64,000 bases of DNA from Lactobacillus rodentium (lineage in GTDB: Bacteria > Bacillota > Bacilli > Lactobacillales > Lactobacillaceae): assembly GCF_003423665.1 (NCBI RefSeq), contig NZ_BFBY01000001.1, positions 124,001-188,000 of the forward strand. Reading direction: 5' to 3'. Position 1 is the first letter of the stretch; each line of letters starts with the position of its first letter. Shown here piece by piece: positions 10,604 to 20,156 of the stretch. The notes under the pieces are model-generated. The model saw only the letters and a program-made list of their open reading frames with translations. It had not been told where the DNA came from and searched no databases. The position numbers were made by a program, and so were the translations under genes.

Positions 10604-11044
10604 ATGAAGCTTAATGAATTAAAACCAAATGAAGGTTCTCGTCGTAACAGAAAACGTGTAGGACGTGGGACTTCTAGTGGTTACGGTAAAACTGCTGGTC
10701 GTGGACAAAAGGGTCAATTAGCTCGTTCTGGTGGTAAAACTCGTTTAGGTTTTGAAGGTGGTCAAATGCCATTATTCAGAAGAATGCCAAAACGTGGATT
10801 TAACAACGTTAACCGTAAAGAATATGCAATCATTAATTTAGAAGATCTTAATGGATTTAAAGACGGTAGTGAAGTAACTATCGATTCATTAAAATCTGCT
10901 GGCCTTGTCAAGAAAGAACTTGATGGCGTTAAATTATTAGCCAATGGTGAACTTAAGGCTAAATTGACTATTAAAGTTAACAAAGTTTCTGAAGCTGCTA
11001 AAAAAGCAGTTGAAGCTGCTGGTGGAACTGTAGAGGTGATCTAA
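10604..11044 (+). CDS. rplO: 50S ribosomal protein L15
   Basis: The 146-residue protein has the Gly/Arg-rich N-terminal extension ([20 protein letters not shown]) and the RMPKRGFNN segment typical of L15, a late assembly protein that reaches into the 23S rRNA core. Its TAA stop overlaps the secY ATG by one base (TAATG), so secY translation is probably coupled to it. Confidence 0.97.
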   Translation: MKLNELKPNEGSRRNRKRVGRGTSSGYGKTAGRGQKGQLARSGGKTRLGFEGGQMPLFRRMPKRGFNNVNRKEYAIINLEDLNGFKDGSEVTIDSLKSAGLVKKELDGVKLLANGELKAKLTIKVNKVSEAAKKAVEAAGGTVEVI

Positions 11045-12339
11045 TGTTCACGACCTTGAAGAACGCCTTTAAGGATAAAGAAATTAGAAGTAAAATATTT
11101 TTCACATTATTTATCCTTTTGCTTTATCGCATCGGTGCTAATATTACTGTACCTGGTGTTAATGCAAAAGCTGTCACTCAGGTCGCTCAAACTGGACTTG
11201 TTCCCATGTTGGATACAGTTAGTGGTGGTGGATTAGATACTTATTCTATCTTTTCATTAGGTGTCTCACCTTATATTACCGCCCAAATTGTTATTCAGTT
11301 ACTTCAGATGGATATTGTTCCTACCTTGGTTGAATGGGGAAAACAAGGAGAAGTTGGTCGAAGAAAAACTAATCAAGTAACAAGATATTTAGCTCTTGTA
11401 ATTGCTTTTGTTCAAAGTATTGGTATTACGCTTGGTTTTAATGTTCTTACACAAATGGGGTTAGTCAAAAATCAAACTCCTCAAACCTATGTCGAGATTG
11501 CAATAATCATGACAGCTGGTACAATGCTTTTAACTTGGTTAGGTGATGAGATAACTGATAAAGGATTAGGTAACGGGGTATCTGTAATAATTTTTGCAGG
11601 TATTATTGCACGATTACCAAATGGCTTATATCAAATCTTCAAAGAAAATATTATCAACGCTAATCAAAGCGATCGTTGGCAAGGAATTTTGTTCTTCATC
11701 GCGATCATTATTGCCATTTTAGTGGTAACTCAATTTGTTACCTGGTTTCAACAAGCTACTCTACGCATTCCAATTCAATATACACGTAGAGCAGCAACAA
11801 GTGGCTCCGAAAGTTTCCTACCATTAAAAGTAAACGTTTCTGGTGTTATTCCAGTTATCTTTGCTAGTTCCTTCATTATTACTCCAGCTACAGTTTTGAT
11901 GGCATTCCAAAGAACTCATGGAGAAGAAGAATGGTTTAAGATTTGTAATCAAATATTTAGTTTACAAACAACGCCGGGTTCACTAATATATACACTTTTA
12001 ATTATTTTATTTACTTTCTTCTATGCATTTGTACAAGTAAATCCTGAAAAATTATCAGAAAACTTACAAAAGCAAGGTGCTTATATTCCAAGTGTTTGGC
12101 CTGGTAAGGATACGCAACAATATGTTTCAAAAATCTTGATGAGATTATCCACAGTTGGAGCTGTGTTCTTAGGTTTAGTGGCATTAATTCCACAACTAGC
12201 AACTAATATTTGGGGATTACCTAGTTCAATCGGACTTGGTGGTACCAGTTTGTTAATTGTAATTGGTGTCGTTCTAGAGTTAGGGCAACAAATTGATGGA
12301 CTATTAATGAAACAAGAATATGTTGGTTTTATAAGATAG
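11044..12339 (+). CDS. secY: Preprotein translocase channel subunit SecY
   Basis: The 431-residue polytopic membrane protein forms the SecYEG channel for export and membrane insertion of proteins, including the signal-peptide-bearing surface proteins at the end of this window. Ten hydrophobic segments can be traced. The plug/TM2 region lies near [20 protein letters not shown], and the C-terminal cytosolic loop contains [20 protein letters not shown]. It overlaps rplO by one base, and adk follows after eight bases. Its partner secE is at 45893. Confidence 0.98.
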   Translation: MFTTLKNAFKDKEIRSKIFFTLFILLLYRIGANITVPGVNAKAVTQVAQTGLVPMLDTVSGGGLDTYSIFSLGVSPYITAQIVIQLLQMDIVPTLVEWGKQGEVGRRKTNQVTRYLALVIAFVQSIGITLGFNVLTQMGLVKNQTPQTYVEIAIIMTAGTMLLTWLGDEITDKGLGNGVSVIIFAGIIARLPNGLYQIFKENIINANQSDRWQGILFFIAIIIAILVVTQFVTWFQQATLRIPIQYTRRAATSGSESFLPLKVNVSGVIPVIFASSFIITPATVLMAFQRTHGEEEWFKICNQIFSLQTTPGSLIYTLLIILFTFFYAFVQVNPEKLSENLQKQGAYIPSVWPGKDTQQYVSKILMRLSTVGAVFLGLVALIPQLATNIWGLPSSIGLGGTSLLIVIGVVLELGQQIDGLLMKQEYVGFIR

Positions 12340-12347
12340 GAAAAAAT

Positions 12348-13001
12348 ATGATTAATTTAATTCTTTTAGGATTACCTGGTGCAGGAAAAGGAACTGCTTC
12401 AGAAAGAATTGTGGATAAATATCATATTGCCCACATTTCAACTGGAGATATGTTCAGAGAAGCAATGGCTAAGGAAACTCCTGTTGGTCTTGAAGCGAAA
12501 AGTTACATTGACAAAGGAAATTTAGTACCAGATGAAGTTACTGCTAAATTAGTAGAAGAAAGACTTCAACAAGACGATACTAAAAATGGTTATATATTAG
12601 ATGGTTTTCCAAGAACAACAGTACAAGCTGAGCTCTTAGAGAAAATTACTAAAAAACTTGATAAGCCATTGACTAATGTAATTTCAATTGATGTTGATGA
12701 AGACGTTTTAGTAAAACGCTTATCAGCAAGATATATGTGTAAAAATTGCGGTGCAACTTATAATAAGATTTCCAACCCTACAAAGGTTGAAGGAAAATGT
12801 GATCGTTGTGGAGGAACCGAGTTCTACCAACGTGAAGATGATAAACCTGAAGTTGTTAAAAACCGCTTAGAAGTAAATAAAAAAATGAATACCCCACTTC
12901 GTGACTTTTACGAAGAAAAGGGACTTCTTGAAACTGTTGATGGTGAACAATCACCAGAAAAGGTTTTTGAAGATATCGATAAGATTTTAAGTAAAGACTA
13001 A
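12348..13001 (+). CDS. adk: Adenylate kinase
   Basis: The 217-residue enzyme interconverts ATP + AMP and 2 ADP. It has the P-loop GLPGAGKGT (residues 7-15), the AMP-binding STGDMFR, the conserved DGFPRT, and a long LID domain with a four-cysteine zinc site (CKNCGATY ... CDRCGG), as in Gram-positive adenylate kinases. It lies in the secY-adk-infA arrangement. The map gene found between adk and infA in B. subtilis is missing here. Confidence 0.98.
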   Translation: MINLILLGLPGAGKGTASERIVDKYHIAHISTGDMFREAMAKETPVGLEAKSYIDKGNLVPDEVTAKLVEERLQQDDTKNGYILDGFPRTTVQAELLEKITKKLDKPLTNVISIDVDEDVLVKRLSARYMCKNCGATYNKISNPTKVEGKCDRCGGTEFYQREDDKPEVVKNRLEVNKKMNTPLRDFYEEKGLLETVDGEQSPEKVFEDIDKILSKD

Positions 13002-13010
13002 TACTAAGAA

Positions 13011-13038
13011 TTGTAATTTTTACATTCCGTGTTATAAT
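13011..13038 (+). promoter_or_regulatory. Internal promoter upstream of infA
   Basis: TTGTAA (13011-13016) and TATAAT (13033-13038) are spaced by 16 bases in the 71-base gap between adk and infA. This would give the infA-rpmJ-rpsM-rpsK-rpoA-rplQ segment its own transcription start in addition to readthrough. Confidence 0.7.
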
Positions 13039-13072
13039 TCCTAAGTGTACATTTCTCATTGGAGGAAATATT

Positions 13073-13294
13073 TTGGCAAAAGATGATGTCATAGAGGTAG
13101 AGGGTAAAGTAGTTGATACTTTACCTAATGCTATGTTTAAAGTTGAATTAGAAAATGGGGCAACTATTTTAGCTCATGTTTCAGGAAAGATTAGAATGCA
13201 TTATATTCGAATTTTACCTGGTGACAGAGTTACTGTAGAATTGTCTCCATATGATTTGACTAAAGGTAGGATTACTTATCGTTTTATTAAATAA
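13073..13294 (+). CDS. infA: Translation initiation factor IF-1
   Basis: The 73-residue OB-fold protein [20 protein letters not shown]... binds the 30S A site during initiation. It includes the conserved [19 protein letters not shown] region. The start is TTG at 13073 with TTGGAGG upstream. It is separated from adk by a promoter and followed by rpmJ. Confidence 0.97.
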   Translation: MAKDDVIEVEGKVVDTLPNAMFKVELENGATILAHVSGKIRMHYIRILPGDRVTVELSPYDLTKGRITYRFIK

Positions 13295-13314
13295 TTACGG
13301 AACGGAGGCAAACA

Positions 13315-13431
13315 ATGAAAGTTAGACCATCAGTTAAACCAATGTGTGAACATTGTAGAATTATTAAGAGAAACGGTCGAGTTATGGTTATTTGCTCTGC
13401 AAATCCAAAACATAAACAACGTCAAGGTTAA
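13315..13431 (+). CDS. rpmJ: 50S ribosomal protein L36
   Basis: The product is 38 residues long, too short for usual ORF cut-offs. It has the zinc-ribbon pattern of L36 with Cys11, Cys14, Cys27 and a histidine near residue 33 (CEHCRI ... [12 protein letters not shown]). AACGGAGG precedes the ATG. It lies between infA and rpsM, its invariant place in Firmicutes. Confidence 0.97.
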   Translation: MKVRPSVKPMCEHCRIIKRNGRVMVICSANPKHKQRQG

Positions 13432-13460
13432 TTATAAAAATTAAATAGGAGGTGCAATTA

Positions 13461-13805
13461 ATGGCACGTATTGCTGGTGTTGACTTGCCAAAAGATAAGC
13501 GAGTTGTTGTTGCTTTAACTTACATTTATGGTATTGGTGAACCAACTGCAAAAAAGATCTGTAAAGATGCAGGCGTATCAGAAGATGTTCGTACAAACGA
13601 CTTAACTCCAGAACAACAAGAAAAGCTTCGTAGTGAAGTTGATAAATACCGTGTTGAAGGTGACTTACGTCGTGAAGTTAACTTAAACATTAAGCGTTTA
13701 GTTGAAATTGGTTCTTACCGTGGTATGCGTCACCGTCGTGGCTTACCAGTTCGTGGTCAAAATACCAAGAATAACGCAAGAACTCGTAAAGGTTCAAAAA
13801 AGTAA
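13461..13805 (+). CDS. rpsM: 30S ribosomal protein S13
   Basis: The 114-residue protein [26 protein letters not shown]... has the helix-two-turn-helix and the basic tail ([20 protein letters not shown]) that contacts P-site tRNA. A GTG three codons upstream is in frame, but ATG 13461 is chosen because it matches the family N-terminus and follows AGGAGGTG at the right distance. Confidence 0.97.
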   Translation: MARIAGVDLPKDKRVVVALTYIYGIGEPTAKKICKDAGVSEDVRTNDLTPEQQEKLRSEVDKYRVEGDLRREVNLNIKRLVEIGSYRGMRHRRGLPVRGQNTKNNARTRKGSKK

Positions 13806-13822
13806 TATAGGAGGTTAAGTTA

Positions 13823-14212
13823 ATGGCTGCAAAGAAAACAGCACGTAAACGTCGTGTAAAGAAGCATGTCGAAAACGGCGTTGCTCACATTCATTCTACG
13901 TTTAACAACACATTAGTTATGATTACTGATGTACAAGGTAACGCAGTTGCATGGTCTTCAGCTGGTGCTTTAGGTTTTAAAGGTAGTCGTAAGTCTACTC
14001 CATTTGCCGCACAAATGGCTGCTGAAGCAGCTGCAAAATCTGCAATGGATCAAGGCATGAAGCATGTAGAAGTTTCAGTTAAAGGACCAGGTGCTGGTCG
14101 TGAAGCTGCTATTAGAGCACTTCAAGCTGCTGGACTTGAAATCACTGCTATTCGTGACGTTACTCCAGTACCGCACAACGGTTCCAGACCACCAAAACGT
14201 CGTCGTGTCTAG
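13823..14212 (+). CDS. rpsK: 30S ribosomal protein S11
   Basis: The 129-residue protein contains the S11 signatures [18 protein letters not shown] and [20 protein letters not shown] and ends with the basic [15 protein letters not shown]11 forms part of the E-site platform with S7 and S21. It starts at ATG behind AGGAGG and is followed by rpoA. Confidence 0.98.
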   Translation: MAAKKTARKRRVKKHVENGVAHIHSTFNNTLVMITDVQGNAVAWSSAGALGFKGSRKSTPFAAQMAAEAAAKSAMDQGMKHVEVSVKGPGAGREAAIRALQAAGLEITAIRDVTPVPHNGSRPPKRRRV

Positions 14213-14261
14213 TTTATTCCTGCATGCAGGATTTTACGTTTTGAAAGGGGCCCATTAAGTA

Positions 14262-15200
14262 ATGATTGAATTTCAAAAACCAAATATTACCGTTGTTGAT
14301 CAAGAAGAATCATACGGTAAAATTGTTGTCGAACCATTGGAACGCGGTTTTGGGACTACTTTAGGTAACTCACTCCGTCGTGTATTATTAACTTCTATTC
14401 CAGGAACGGCACTTTCTTACGTCCAAATCGATGGCGTATTACATGAATTTTCTACAATTCCTGGCGTAAAAGAAGACGTCACTAAAATTATTCTTAATTT
14501 GAAGAAACTAGAGTTAAAGTCACTCTCAGATGAAGAAAAGATTGCAGAAATCGATGTAACAGGCCCTGCTATTGTTACAGCTGCTGATTTGAAAGTTGAT
14601 TCTGACGTTGAAGTTTTAAATCCTGATCAATATATTTGTACTATTGCTGAAGGTGGACACTTGCAAATGAATATTGCCATCAAGAATGGTCGAGGATATG
14701 TTCCAGCAAGTGAAAACAAGACAGAAGATATGCCTATTGGTGTTATTCCTGTTGATTCGCTCTTTTCACCAATTAAAAAAGTTAACTACCAAGTCGAAAA
14801 TACTCGTGTTGGTAAAAGAGACGATTATGACAAATTAACTTTGGAAATTTGGACTAATAGTTCAATCACACCAAATGATGCCCTTAGTTTTGCTTCTAAG
14901 ATTTTACAAGAACACTTTAAAGTATTTATGTCTACTGATATGGATGCACAACTTGAAGATGTTATGGTTGAAAAAGAAGACAATAAGAATGAAAAGAAAC
15001 TTGAGATGACTATTGAAGAGTTAGATCTTTCTGTTCGTTCTTATAACAGTCTTAAGAGAGCAGGTATTAATACTGTCCAAGAATTAACTGATAAATCTGA
15101 AGCAGACATGATGCGTGTTAGAAACTTAGGACGTAAATCATTAGAAGAAGTAAAGAATAAACTTAACGATCTTGGTCTTTCACTTCGTCAAGAAGATTAA
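14262..15200 (+). CDS. rpoA: RNA polymerase alpha subunit
   Basis: The 312-residue protein has the N-terminal dimerisation and beta/beta' assembly domain ([20 protein letters not shown] near residues 27-46), a flexible acidic linker (about residues 225-240) and the C-terminal helix-hairpin-helix domain that binds UP elements and activators ([17 protein letters not shown] ... [11 protein letters not shown]). Length is normal. It lies between rpsK and rplQ in the alpha operon. The 49-base gap before it contains the palindrome CCTGCATGCAGG at 14219-14230. Confidence 0.98.
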   Translation: MIEFQKPNITVVDQEESYGKIVVEPLERGFGTTLGNSLRRVLLTSIPGTALSYVQIDGVLHEFSTIPGVKEDVTKIILNLKKLELKSLSDEEKIAEIDVTGPAIVTAADLKVDSDVEVLNPDQYICTIAEGGHLQMNIAIKNGRGYVPASENKTEDMPIGVIPVDSLFSPIKKVNYQVENTRVGKRDDYDKLTLEIWTNSSITPNDALSFASKILQEHFKVFMSTDMDAQLEDVMVEKEDNKNEKKLEMTIEELDLSVRSYNSLKRAGINTVQELTDKSEADMMRVRNLGRKSLEEVKNKLNDLGLSLRQED

Positions 15201-15226
15201 GATTCTGAATCAAGGAGGGAAAATCC

Positions 15227-15610
15227 ATGGCTTACCGCAAATTAGGTCGTGACAGTGCTCACAGAAAAGCAATGCTTAGAGAATTGACTACCCAGTTAAT
15301 TATGAACGAACGTATTGTTACTACTGAAACACGTGCGAAAGAATTACGTAAAACCGCCGAAAAAATGATTACCTTAGGTAAACGTGGCGATTTAAACGCA
15401 AGAAGAAAAGCTGCAACATTTGTTCGTAATGAAGTTGCTGACATTCATGAAGAAGGAGATGCAGTAGTAGTTAAATCAGCTTTACAAAAGTTATTTAGCG
15501 ATATTGCTCCTCGTTACAAAGACCGTAATGGTGGATACACTAGAATGTATAAGCTTGCTAACCCACGTAAGGGTGATGCTGCACCAATGGTTATTATTGA
15601 ATTAGTTTAA
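15227..15610 (+). CDS. rplQ: 50S ribosomal protein L17
   Basis: The 127-residue protein [20 protein letters not shown] has the L17 signature and the shorter Gram-positive length. L17 lies near the polypeptide exit. It is the last ribosomal gene of the alpha operon and is followed by a structured 3' element before ecfA1. Confidence 0.98.
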   Translation: MAYRKLGRDSAHRKAMLRELTTQLIMNERIVTTETRAKELRKTAEKMITLGKRGDLNARRKAATFVRNEVADIHEEGDAVVVKSALQKLFSDIAPRYKDRNGGYTRMYKLANPRKGDAAPMVIIELV

Positions 15611-15619
15611 TAATTAATA

Positions 15620-15720
15620 TAAATCTTTCACGAAAGCGAGAATAAGCGCGATGATGGTGGCAATTTGCCTAGTCTAGCTTAGATGTTAATTCATCCCTCT
15701 TCGTGGATGATTTTTTTTTG
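15620..15720 (+). ncRNA. L17 downstream element-like RNA with terminator
   Basis: The 3' region of rplQ is a ~100-nt segment that can fold. CACGAA (15629-15634) can pair with TTCGTG (15700-15705), and TCATCC (15691-15696) pairs with GGATGA (15705-15710) ahead of nine T residues. The two pairings compete for overlapping bases. Position directly after rplQ in a lactic acid bacterium fits the Rfam motif called L17 downstream element, whose function is unknown. Assignment rests on position and foldability, not on a covariance search. Confidence 0.6.
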
Positions 15721-15780
15721 CTCTTTTTTCTGATAAGATTTGTTACAATTGTCTTATATAAAATAAGTGAAGTGAAAAAT

Positions 15781-16614
15781 ATGTCAAAAGAAATTATTAG
15801 TGTAAAAAATGTTAGTTTTACTTATCGAGATAGTAAGAAAAAGGTATTAAACAATATTTCTTTTACAGTGAATAAGGGAGAATGGGTATCCATTGTGGGA
15901 CATAATGGTTCTGGAAAGTCTACCTTAACAAAATTATTGAATGGTCTCCTTATTGCAGATGATCCTAAGAATTCGGCTATTTATATTGATCAACTTTTAA
16001 TGAGTGAAAATAATGTTTGGAAGATAAGAGATAAAATTGGAATAGTTTTCCAGAATCCGGATAATCAATTTGTAGGCGCCACTGTTGAAGATGATGTAGC
16101 CTTTGGATTAGAAAATAGAAATGTGACTAGGTCACAAATGCTTAAAATAGTTCCTGAGGTTTTAAAAGAAGTCGATATGCTCCCTTATAAAAAGACGGAA
16201 CCCCAAAATCTTTCTGGTGGACAAAAACAAAGAGTTGCAATTGCAGGTATATTGGTAGTTAATCCAGAAATTATTATTTTAGATGAAGCAACAAGTATGT
16301 TAGATCCAGAGGGTAGAAACGAAATCTTATCTATTATTAGACAATTACAAAAAGAAAAAGATATTACAGTTTTATCAATAACGCACAATATTGAAGAAAT
16401 TAACAAATCTGATCGAGTTCTAGTATTAAATAGGGGTAATCTGCTAAAAATTGGAACACCAGATGAAATATTTGCAGAGAAAACATTAATTGAAGAAGCA
16501 GGTTTAGAATTACCCTTCGTTTATCAGTTAAAAGAAGAATTAAAAAGAAGAGGACTCCAAATACCAGGGAGTATTAAAACAGAAGAGGAGTTAGTTGATT
16601 ATTTATGCCAATAA
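15781..16614 (+). CDS. ecfA1: ECF transporter ATPase EcfA1
   Basis: The 277-residue ATPase energises energy-coupling-factor vitamin and cofactor importers, which use exchangeable S components encoded elsewhere. It has Walker A GHNGSGKST, the Q-loop FQNPDNQF, the signature LSGGQKQRV, Walker B IIILDEAT and the switch histidine in SITHN. The frame is open further upstream, but ATG 15781 gives the family start MSKEIISVKNVSFTY. It overlaps ecfA2 by ten bases, so the genes are coupled. The rplQ-ecfA1-ecfA2-ecfT-truA order is as in B. subtilis. Confidence 0.95.
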   Translation: MSKEIISVKNVSFTYRDSKKKVLNNISFTVNKGEWVSIVGHNGSGKSTLTKLLNGLLIADDPKNSAIYIDQLLMSENNVWKIRDKIGIVFQNPDNQFVGATVEDDVAFGLENRNVTRSQMLKIVPEVLKEVDMLPYKKTEPQNLSGGQKQRVAIAGILVVNPEIIILDEATSMLDPEGRNEILSIIRQLQKEKDITVLSITHNIEEINKSDRVLVLNRGNLLKIGTPDEIFAEKTLIEEAGLELPFVYQLKEELKRRGLQIPGSIKTEEELVDYLCQ

Positions 16615-17462
16615 CTTTAAAAAATGTAAATTATACTTATAATTCTAATACTCCTCTTGCTCACATTGCCTTAACTGACGTTAATTTAACGATTAAAGAC
16701 AATAAAGTAACAGCTTTAATTGGACATACGGGGAGTGGAAAGTCTACTTTATTACAGCTCTTTGATGGTCTTTTAAAACCTACAACTGGTGAAGTCAGAG
16801 TTAATAATTATGTTTTAACTAGCCAAACGAAAAACAAGGGATTAAAAAGTTTAAGAAAAGAAGTTGGAATAGTTTTTCAATCACCAGAAAATCAATTATT
16901 TGCTGAAACTGTATTGAAAGATGTCATGTTTGGACCACAAAATTTTGGATATTCGGATGAAGAAGCTGAAAGTGCAGCTAAAAAATGGTTAAAAAAAGTT
17001 GGAATTAGTGAAGAACTATTTAACCGGTCGCCTTTTGATCTTTCAGGTGGACAAATGAGAAGGGTCGCAATTGCAGGTGTACTTGCATATGAGCCTAAAA
17101 TCTTATGTCTAGATGAACCAGCAGCTGGCTTAGATCCTTCAGGTAAAGAAGAAATACTTTCAATATTTAGAGATTATCAACAACAAGGTCACGGCGTAAT
17201 CTTAGTGAGTCACGATATGAATGATGTGGCAAATTTTGCAGATGAAGTTGTAGTAATGGATAAGGGAAAAGTGGCTAAGCAAGATAATATCCACAATATT
17301 TTTTCAGATCCTAGCTGGTTGCAAAAACATCATTTAAATGAACCAGAAAGTATCTCTTTTTCTCTTAAACTTCGACAAAGAGGCTTAAACATTTCTCCAG
17401 CAATTAATGTTAAAAATTTAGCGGACGAAATTATAAAAAATAGAGGAGCAATAAATGAGTAA
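16605..17462 (+). CDS. ecfA2: ECF transporter ATPase EcfA2
   Basis: The 285-residue second ATPase of the ECF module has Walker A GHTGSGKST, the Q-loop FQSPENQLF, signature LSGGQMRRVAIAG, Walker B ILCLDEPAAGLDP and the H-loop LVSHDM. EcfA1 and EcfA2 form an asymmetric heterodimer on EcfT. Its ATG lies inside the end of ecfA1, and its end overlaps the ecfT start by eight bases. Confidence 0.95.
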   Translation: MPITLKNVNYTYNSNTPLAHIALTDVNLTIKDNKVTALIGHTGSGKSTLLQLFDGLLKPTTGEVRVNNYVLTSQTKNKGLKSLRKEVGIVFQSPENQLFAETVLKDVMFGPQNFGYSDEEAESAAKKWLKKVGISEELFNRSPFDLSGGQMRRVAIAGVLAYEPKILCLDEPAAGLDPSGKEEILSIFRDYQQQGHGVILVSHDMNDVANFADEVVVMDKGKVAKQDNIHNIFSDPSWLQKHHLNEPESISFSLKLRQRGLNISPAINVKNLADEIIKNRGAINE

Positions 17463-18252
17463 AATAATTATTGGACGCTATATTCCAGGTAACTCAATCA
17501 TTTATAAAATGGATCCTCGCGGAAAAATTTTGGCATCTTTTTTGTTTATTGCAATTATTTTCCTGGCTAATAACTGGATCACTTATAGTATTCTTACTAT
17601 TTTTACTTTGTTGGCAGTTATTGCTACTGGATTGAAGCCAAAAAACTTTTGGGATGGGGTCAAACCTTTTATTTGGATAATCTTTTTTACGGCTCTCTTA
17701 CAATTATTCTTTTCCTCAGGCGGCAAAATTTATTGGCATTGGGGTATATTTACCTTAAGTTCTTATGGATTAATTACGTCAATATATTTATTTATTCGCT
17801 TTGTAGTGATTATTTTGATTTCAACTGTTCTGACAGTAACAACTACCTCATTACAAATTGCGGATGGGTTAGAATGGATTTTAACCCCATTAAAATATCT
17901 CAAAGTACCAGTGGCAGAAATTGCTTTGGTGATGTCAATTGCACTACGTTTTGTACCTACCTTGATGGATGAAACAGTAAAAATAGCGAATGCTCAGCGA
18001 GCTCGGGGAGCTGATTTTAATGATGGGAGCTTGATTCAACGTGCCAAAGCAGTTATTCCAATTTTAATTCCATTATTTACTAATTCACTAACCGTTGCCC
18101 TAGATTTGGCTACGGCAATGGAGTCACGTGGATATCAGGAAAACCACGTAAGAAGTCGATATCGCGTTTTAAAGTGGTCAAAGTATGATTGGCTTAATTT
18201 AGGTTATTTTCTTCTCTTGACGCTTTTATTAATGGTATTTAGGACTAAATAA
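17455..18252 (+). CDS. ecfT: ECF transporter transmembrane subunit EcfT
   Basis: The 265-residue membrane protein couples the EcfA ATPases to S components. About five to six hydrophobic segments are visible, plus the two coupling motifs with Ala-Arg-Gly/Ser-Arg-Gly (NAQRARGADF near residue 180 and AMESRGYQ near residue 223). It overlaps ecfA2 and is followed by truA after three bases. No S component is encoded in the window, as expected for a group II ECF system. Confidence 0.95.
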   Translation: MSKIIIGRYIPGNSIIYKMDPRGKILASFLFIAIIFLANNWITYSILTIFTLLAVIATGLKPKNFWDGVKPFIWIIFFTALLQLFFSSGGKIYWHWGIFTLSSYGLITSIYLFIRFVVIILISTVLTVTTTSLQIADGLEWILTPLKYLKVPVAEIALVMSIALRFVPTLMDETVKIANAQRARGADFNDGSLIQRAKAVIPILIPLFTNSLTVALDLATAMESRGYQENHVRSRYRVLKWSKYDWLNLGYFLLLTLLLMVFRTK

Positions 18253-18255
18253 ATT

Positions 18256-19053
18256 ATGACAAGATATAAAATGACAATGGCTTATGATGGTCATTTATTT
18301 CATGGATTTCAAAAGCAACCTAATCAAAGAACCGTTCAGGGGACGATTGAAGAAGCTTTAGAAAAAATGACCAAGGGTAAGCGGGTAGTTGTACATGGCT
18401 CAGGTAGAACTGATGCAGGAGTCCATGCTAAGGGCCAGGTAATCCATTTTGATTATCCAGATAAGGCAGGAAAAGTAATTCCGGCCCAAAACATGATGCT
18501 AGCAATTAATTCACAGATGCCAACCGATATTGTATTTTTTGAAAGTGAAATTGTAGATCAAAATTTTCATGTTCAATATTCAACAAAAGGAAAATGGTAT
18601 CGTTACATTGTTGATCAACATCACTTTACTGATCCATTTAATCGCTTTTATACAGGACATTTTCCTTATCCTGTAAATGTAGAGTTAATGAGGGAAGCAA
18701 GTAAGGATTTACTCGGATATCATGACTTTTCAAGTTTTGCTGCCAGTGGTGGACAAATTGTTGATAAAAGAAGAACGATCTATTATGTTAACATTGACCA
18801 AGATCCAGATAGAAAAGAAATCATTATTGATTTTATTGGTAGTGGTTTTCTTTATAATATGGTGCGTATTATGGTAGCCGCACTTTTAGAGATTGGAAAT
18901 GGAAAAAGACCAGTTCATGATCTGAAACGGGTAATTGAAGCAAAGAATCGCCAAGAAGTGCGGGGCACAGCTCCAGCAAGTGGACTTTATCTTTATCATG
19001 TTTTTTATGAAGAAATACCAGAAAAATATCGTTTAGACCACAAAATATATTGA
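18256..19053 (+). CDS. truA: tRNA pseudouridine(38-40) synthase TruA
   Basis: The 265-residue enzyme isomerises uridines 38-40 in the tRNA anticodon stem-loop. The catalytic aspartate lies in the conserved [15 protein letters not shown] near residue 53, and the later motif [17 protein letters not shown] is also present. It ends inside the -35 box of the rplM promoter. Operon context and length are normal. Confidence 0.97.
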   Translation: MTRYKMTMAYDGHLFHGFQKQPNQRTVQGTIEEALEKMTKGKRVVVHGSGRTDAGVHAKGQVIHFDYPDKAGKVIPAQNMMLAINSQMPTDIVFFESEIVDQNFHVQYSTKGKWYRYIVDQHHFTDPFNRFYTGHFPYPVNVELMREASKDLLGYHDFSSFAASGGQIVDKRRTIYYVNIDQDPDRKEIIIDFIGSGFLYNMVRIMVAALLEIGNGKRPVHDLKRVIEAKNRQEVRGTAPASGLYLYHVFYEEIPEKYRLDHKIY

Positions 19054-19078
19054 CAATTTCCTTAAAGGGACGTAAATT
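19050..19078 (+). promoter_or_regulatory. Promoter of rplM-rpsI
   Basis: A consensus TTGACA (19050-19055) and TAAATT (19073-19078) have a 17-base spacer. The -35 box contains the truA stop codon, so the promoter overlaps the end of the preceding gene. Confidence 0.8.
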
Positions 19079-19084
19079 ATATAT

Positions 19085-19140
19085 GTATGTTTGTCCACGA
19101 TAGGCCCCGGAAACTTATTGTATGTCAAACACAAGAAAAC
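19085..19140 (+). ncRNA. L13 leader-like RNA
   Basis: Between the promoter and the rplM ribosome site is a short element that closes with GTTTG (19088-19092) paired to CAAAC (19125-19129), with a G/C-rich interior containing GATAGGCCCCGG. Position and size match the L13 ribosomal protein leader known from low-GC Gram-positive bacteria, where it is thought to mediate autoregulation by L13. Assignment is by position and fold, not by a database search. Confidence 0.6.
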
Positions 19141-19153
19141 GGAGGAATTCAAA

Positions 19154-19591
19154 TTGCGTACTACCCCATTAGCAAAAACTAGTGATATTAATCGTAAGTG
19201 GTATGTTATCGATGCAACTGATATTGCACTTGGTCGATTATCTGCTGCTGTAGCATCAATTTTAAGAGGTAAGAATAAGCCTCAATACACACCAAATGTT
19301 GATACTGGTGACAACGTTATCGTTATTAACGCTGGTAAATTGAAATTGACTGGTAAGAAAGCAACTGATAAGATTTATTACCACCACTCAGACTACCGTG
19401 GCGGTTTAAAGGCTACTCCAGCTGGTGAATTATTAGCCAACAATCCTGTAAGATTAGTTGAAATGTCTGTTAAAGGCATGTTACCAAAGAATACCCTTGG
19501 TCACCAACAATTTATGAAGTTACATGTTTACGCTGGTGAAGACCACGAACATGCAGCACAAAAGCCTGAAAAGTTAGACATTAACAAATAA
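19154..19591 (+). CDS. rplM: 50S ribosomal protein L13
   Basis: The 145-residue protein [20 protein letters not shown]... carries the L13 signatures [15 protein letters not shown] and [15 protein letters not shown]. An upstream extension is open, but TTG 19154 is the start because GGAGG (19141-19145) is placed correctly and the product then matches the family N-terminus. L13 is an early 50S assembly protein. Confidence 0.96.
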   Translation: MRTTPLAKTSDINRKWYVIDATDIALGRLSAAVASILRGKNKPQYTPNVDTGDNVIVINAGKLKLTGKKATDKIYYHHSDYRGGLKATPAGELLANNPVRLVEMSVKGMLPKNTLGHQQFMKLHVYAGEDHEHAAQKPEKLDINK

Positions 19592-19614
19592 TTAATCTAG
19601 GAGGTTTTATATAA

Positions 19615-20010
19615 ATGGCACAACAAGCAGCTTATGCTGGAACTGGTCGCCGCAAGGATTCTGTTGCGCGCGTACGCTTAGTACCAGGTAATGGTAAAAT
19701 TACTGTAAACAAAAAAGATATTAACGACTACATTCCTTTCCCAATTTTAGTTAAGGATTTAAAGCAACCATTAGATATTACTGAAACTGAAGGTCAATAC
19801 GACATTTTAGTTAACGTTAACGGTGGTGGTTACTCTGGTCAAGCTGGTGCAATTCGTCTTGGTATTGCACGTGCACTTTTAGAAGTTGACCCAGATTTCC
19901 GTGCTCCTTTAAAGAAGGCCGGTATGTTAACTCGTGACCCAAGAATGAAGGAAAGAAAGAAGCCAGGTTTGAAGAAAGCCCGCAAAGCTTCACAATTCTC
20001 AAAACGTTAA
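19615..20010 (+). CDS. rpsI: 30S ribosomal protein S9
   Basis: The 131-residue protein has the S9 features [20 protein letters not shown] near the N-terminus and the basic C-terminus [14 protein letters not shown], whose last arginine contacts P-site tRNA. It is co-transcribed with rplM, 23 bases downstream, and is followed by a strong terminator. Confidence 0.98.
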   Translation: MAQQAAYAGTGRRKDSVARVRLVPGNGKITVNKKDINDYIPFPILVKDLKQPLDITETEGQYDILVNVNGGGYSGQAGAIRLGIARALLEVDPDFRAPLKKAGMLTRDPRMKERKKPGLKKARKASQFSKR

Positions 20011-20035
20011 TATTTATTATCGTTTCAAATATTTC

Positions 20036-20068
20036 AAAAAGAACTCAGCTTTTGCTGAGTTCTTTTTT
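20036..20068 (+). terminator. Terminator after rpsI
   Basis: AAGAACTCAGC and GCTGAGTTCTT form an 11-bp stem around TTTT, followed by a T run. It closes the ribosomal gene cluster. Confidence 0.92.
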
Positions 20069-20100
20069 GTATCGTTAAATTAAAAATATTGAATAAAAGC

Positions 20101-20131
20101 TTGACCCTATCGTAACGTAAAAGTCTAATCT
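20101..20131 (+). promoter_or_regulatory. MerR-type promoter/operator with 19-bp spacer
   Basis: TTGACC (20101-20106) and TAATCT (20126-20131) are separated by 19 bases instead of 17, and the spacer contains a partial dyad around CGTAACG. Over-long spacers of this kind are the hallmark of promoters untwisted by MerR-family regulators. It lies 26 bases upstream of a merR-like gene, so autoregulation is inferred. Confidence 0.6.
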
Positions 20132-20156
20132 AATAAATAATAGAAGGGAGAAAATA

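Noticed and set aside
15703-15780. Extended N-terminus of EcfA1 starting at 15703
   Set aside because: This stretch is the T-rich tail of the L17 element terminator and gives an unlikely hydrophobic leader. MSKEIISVKN at 15781 fits the family.
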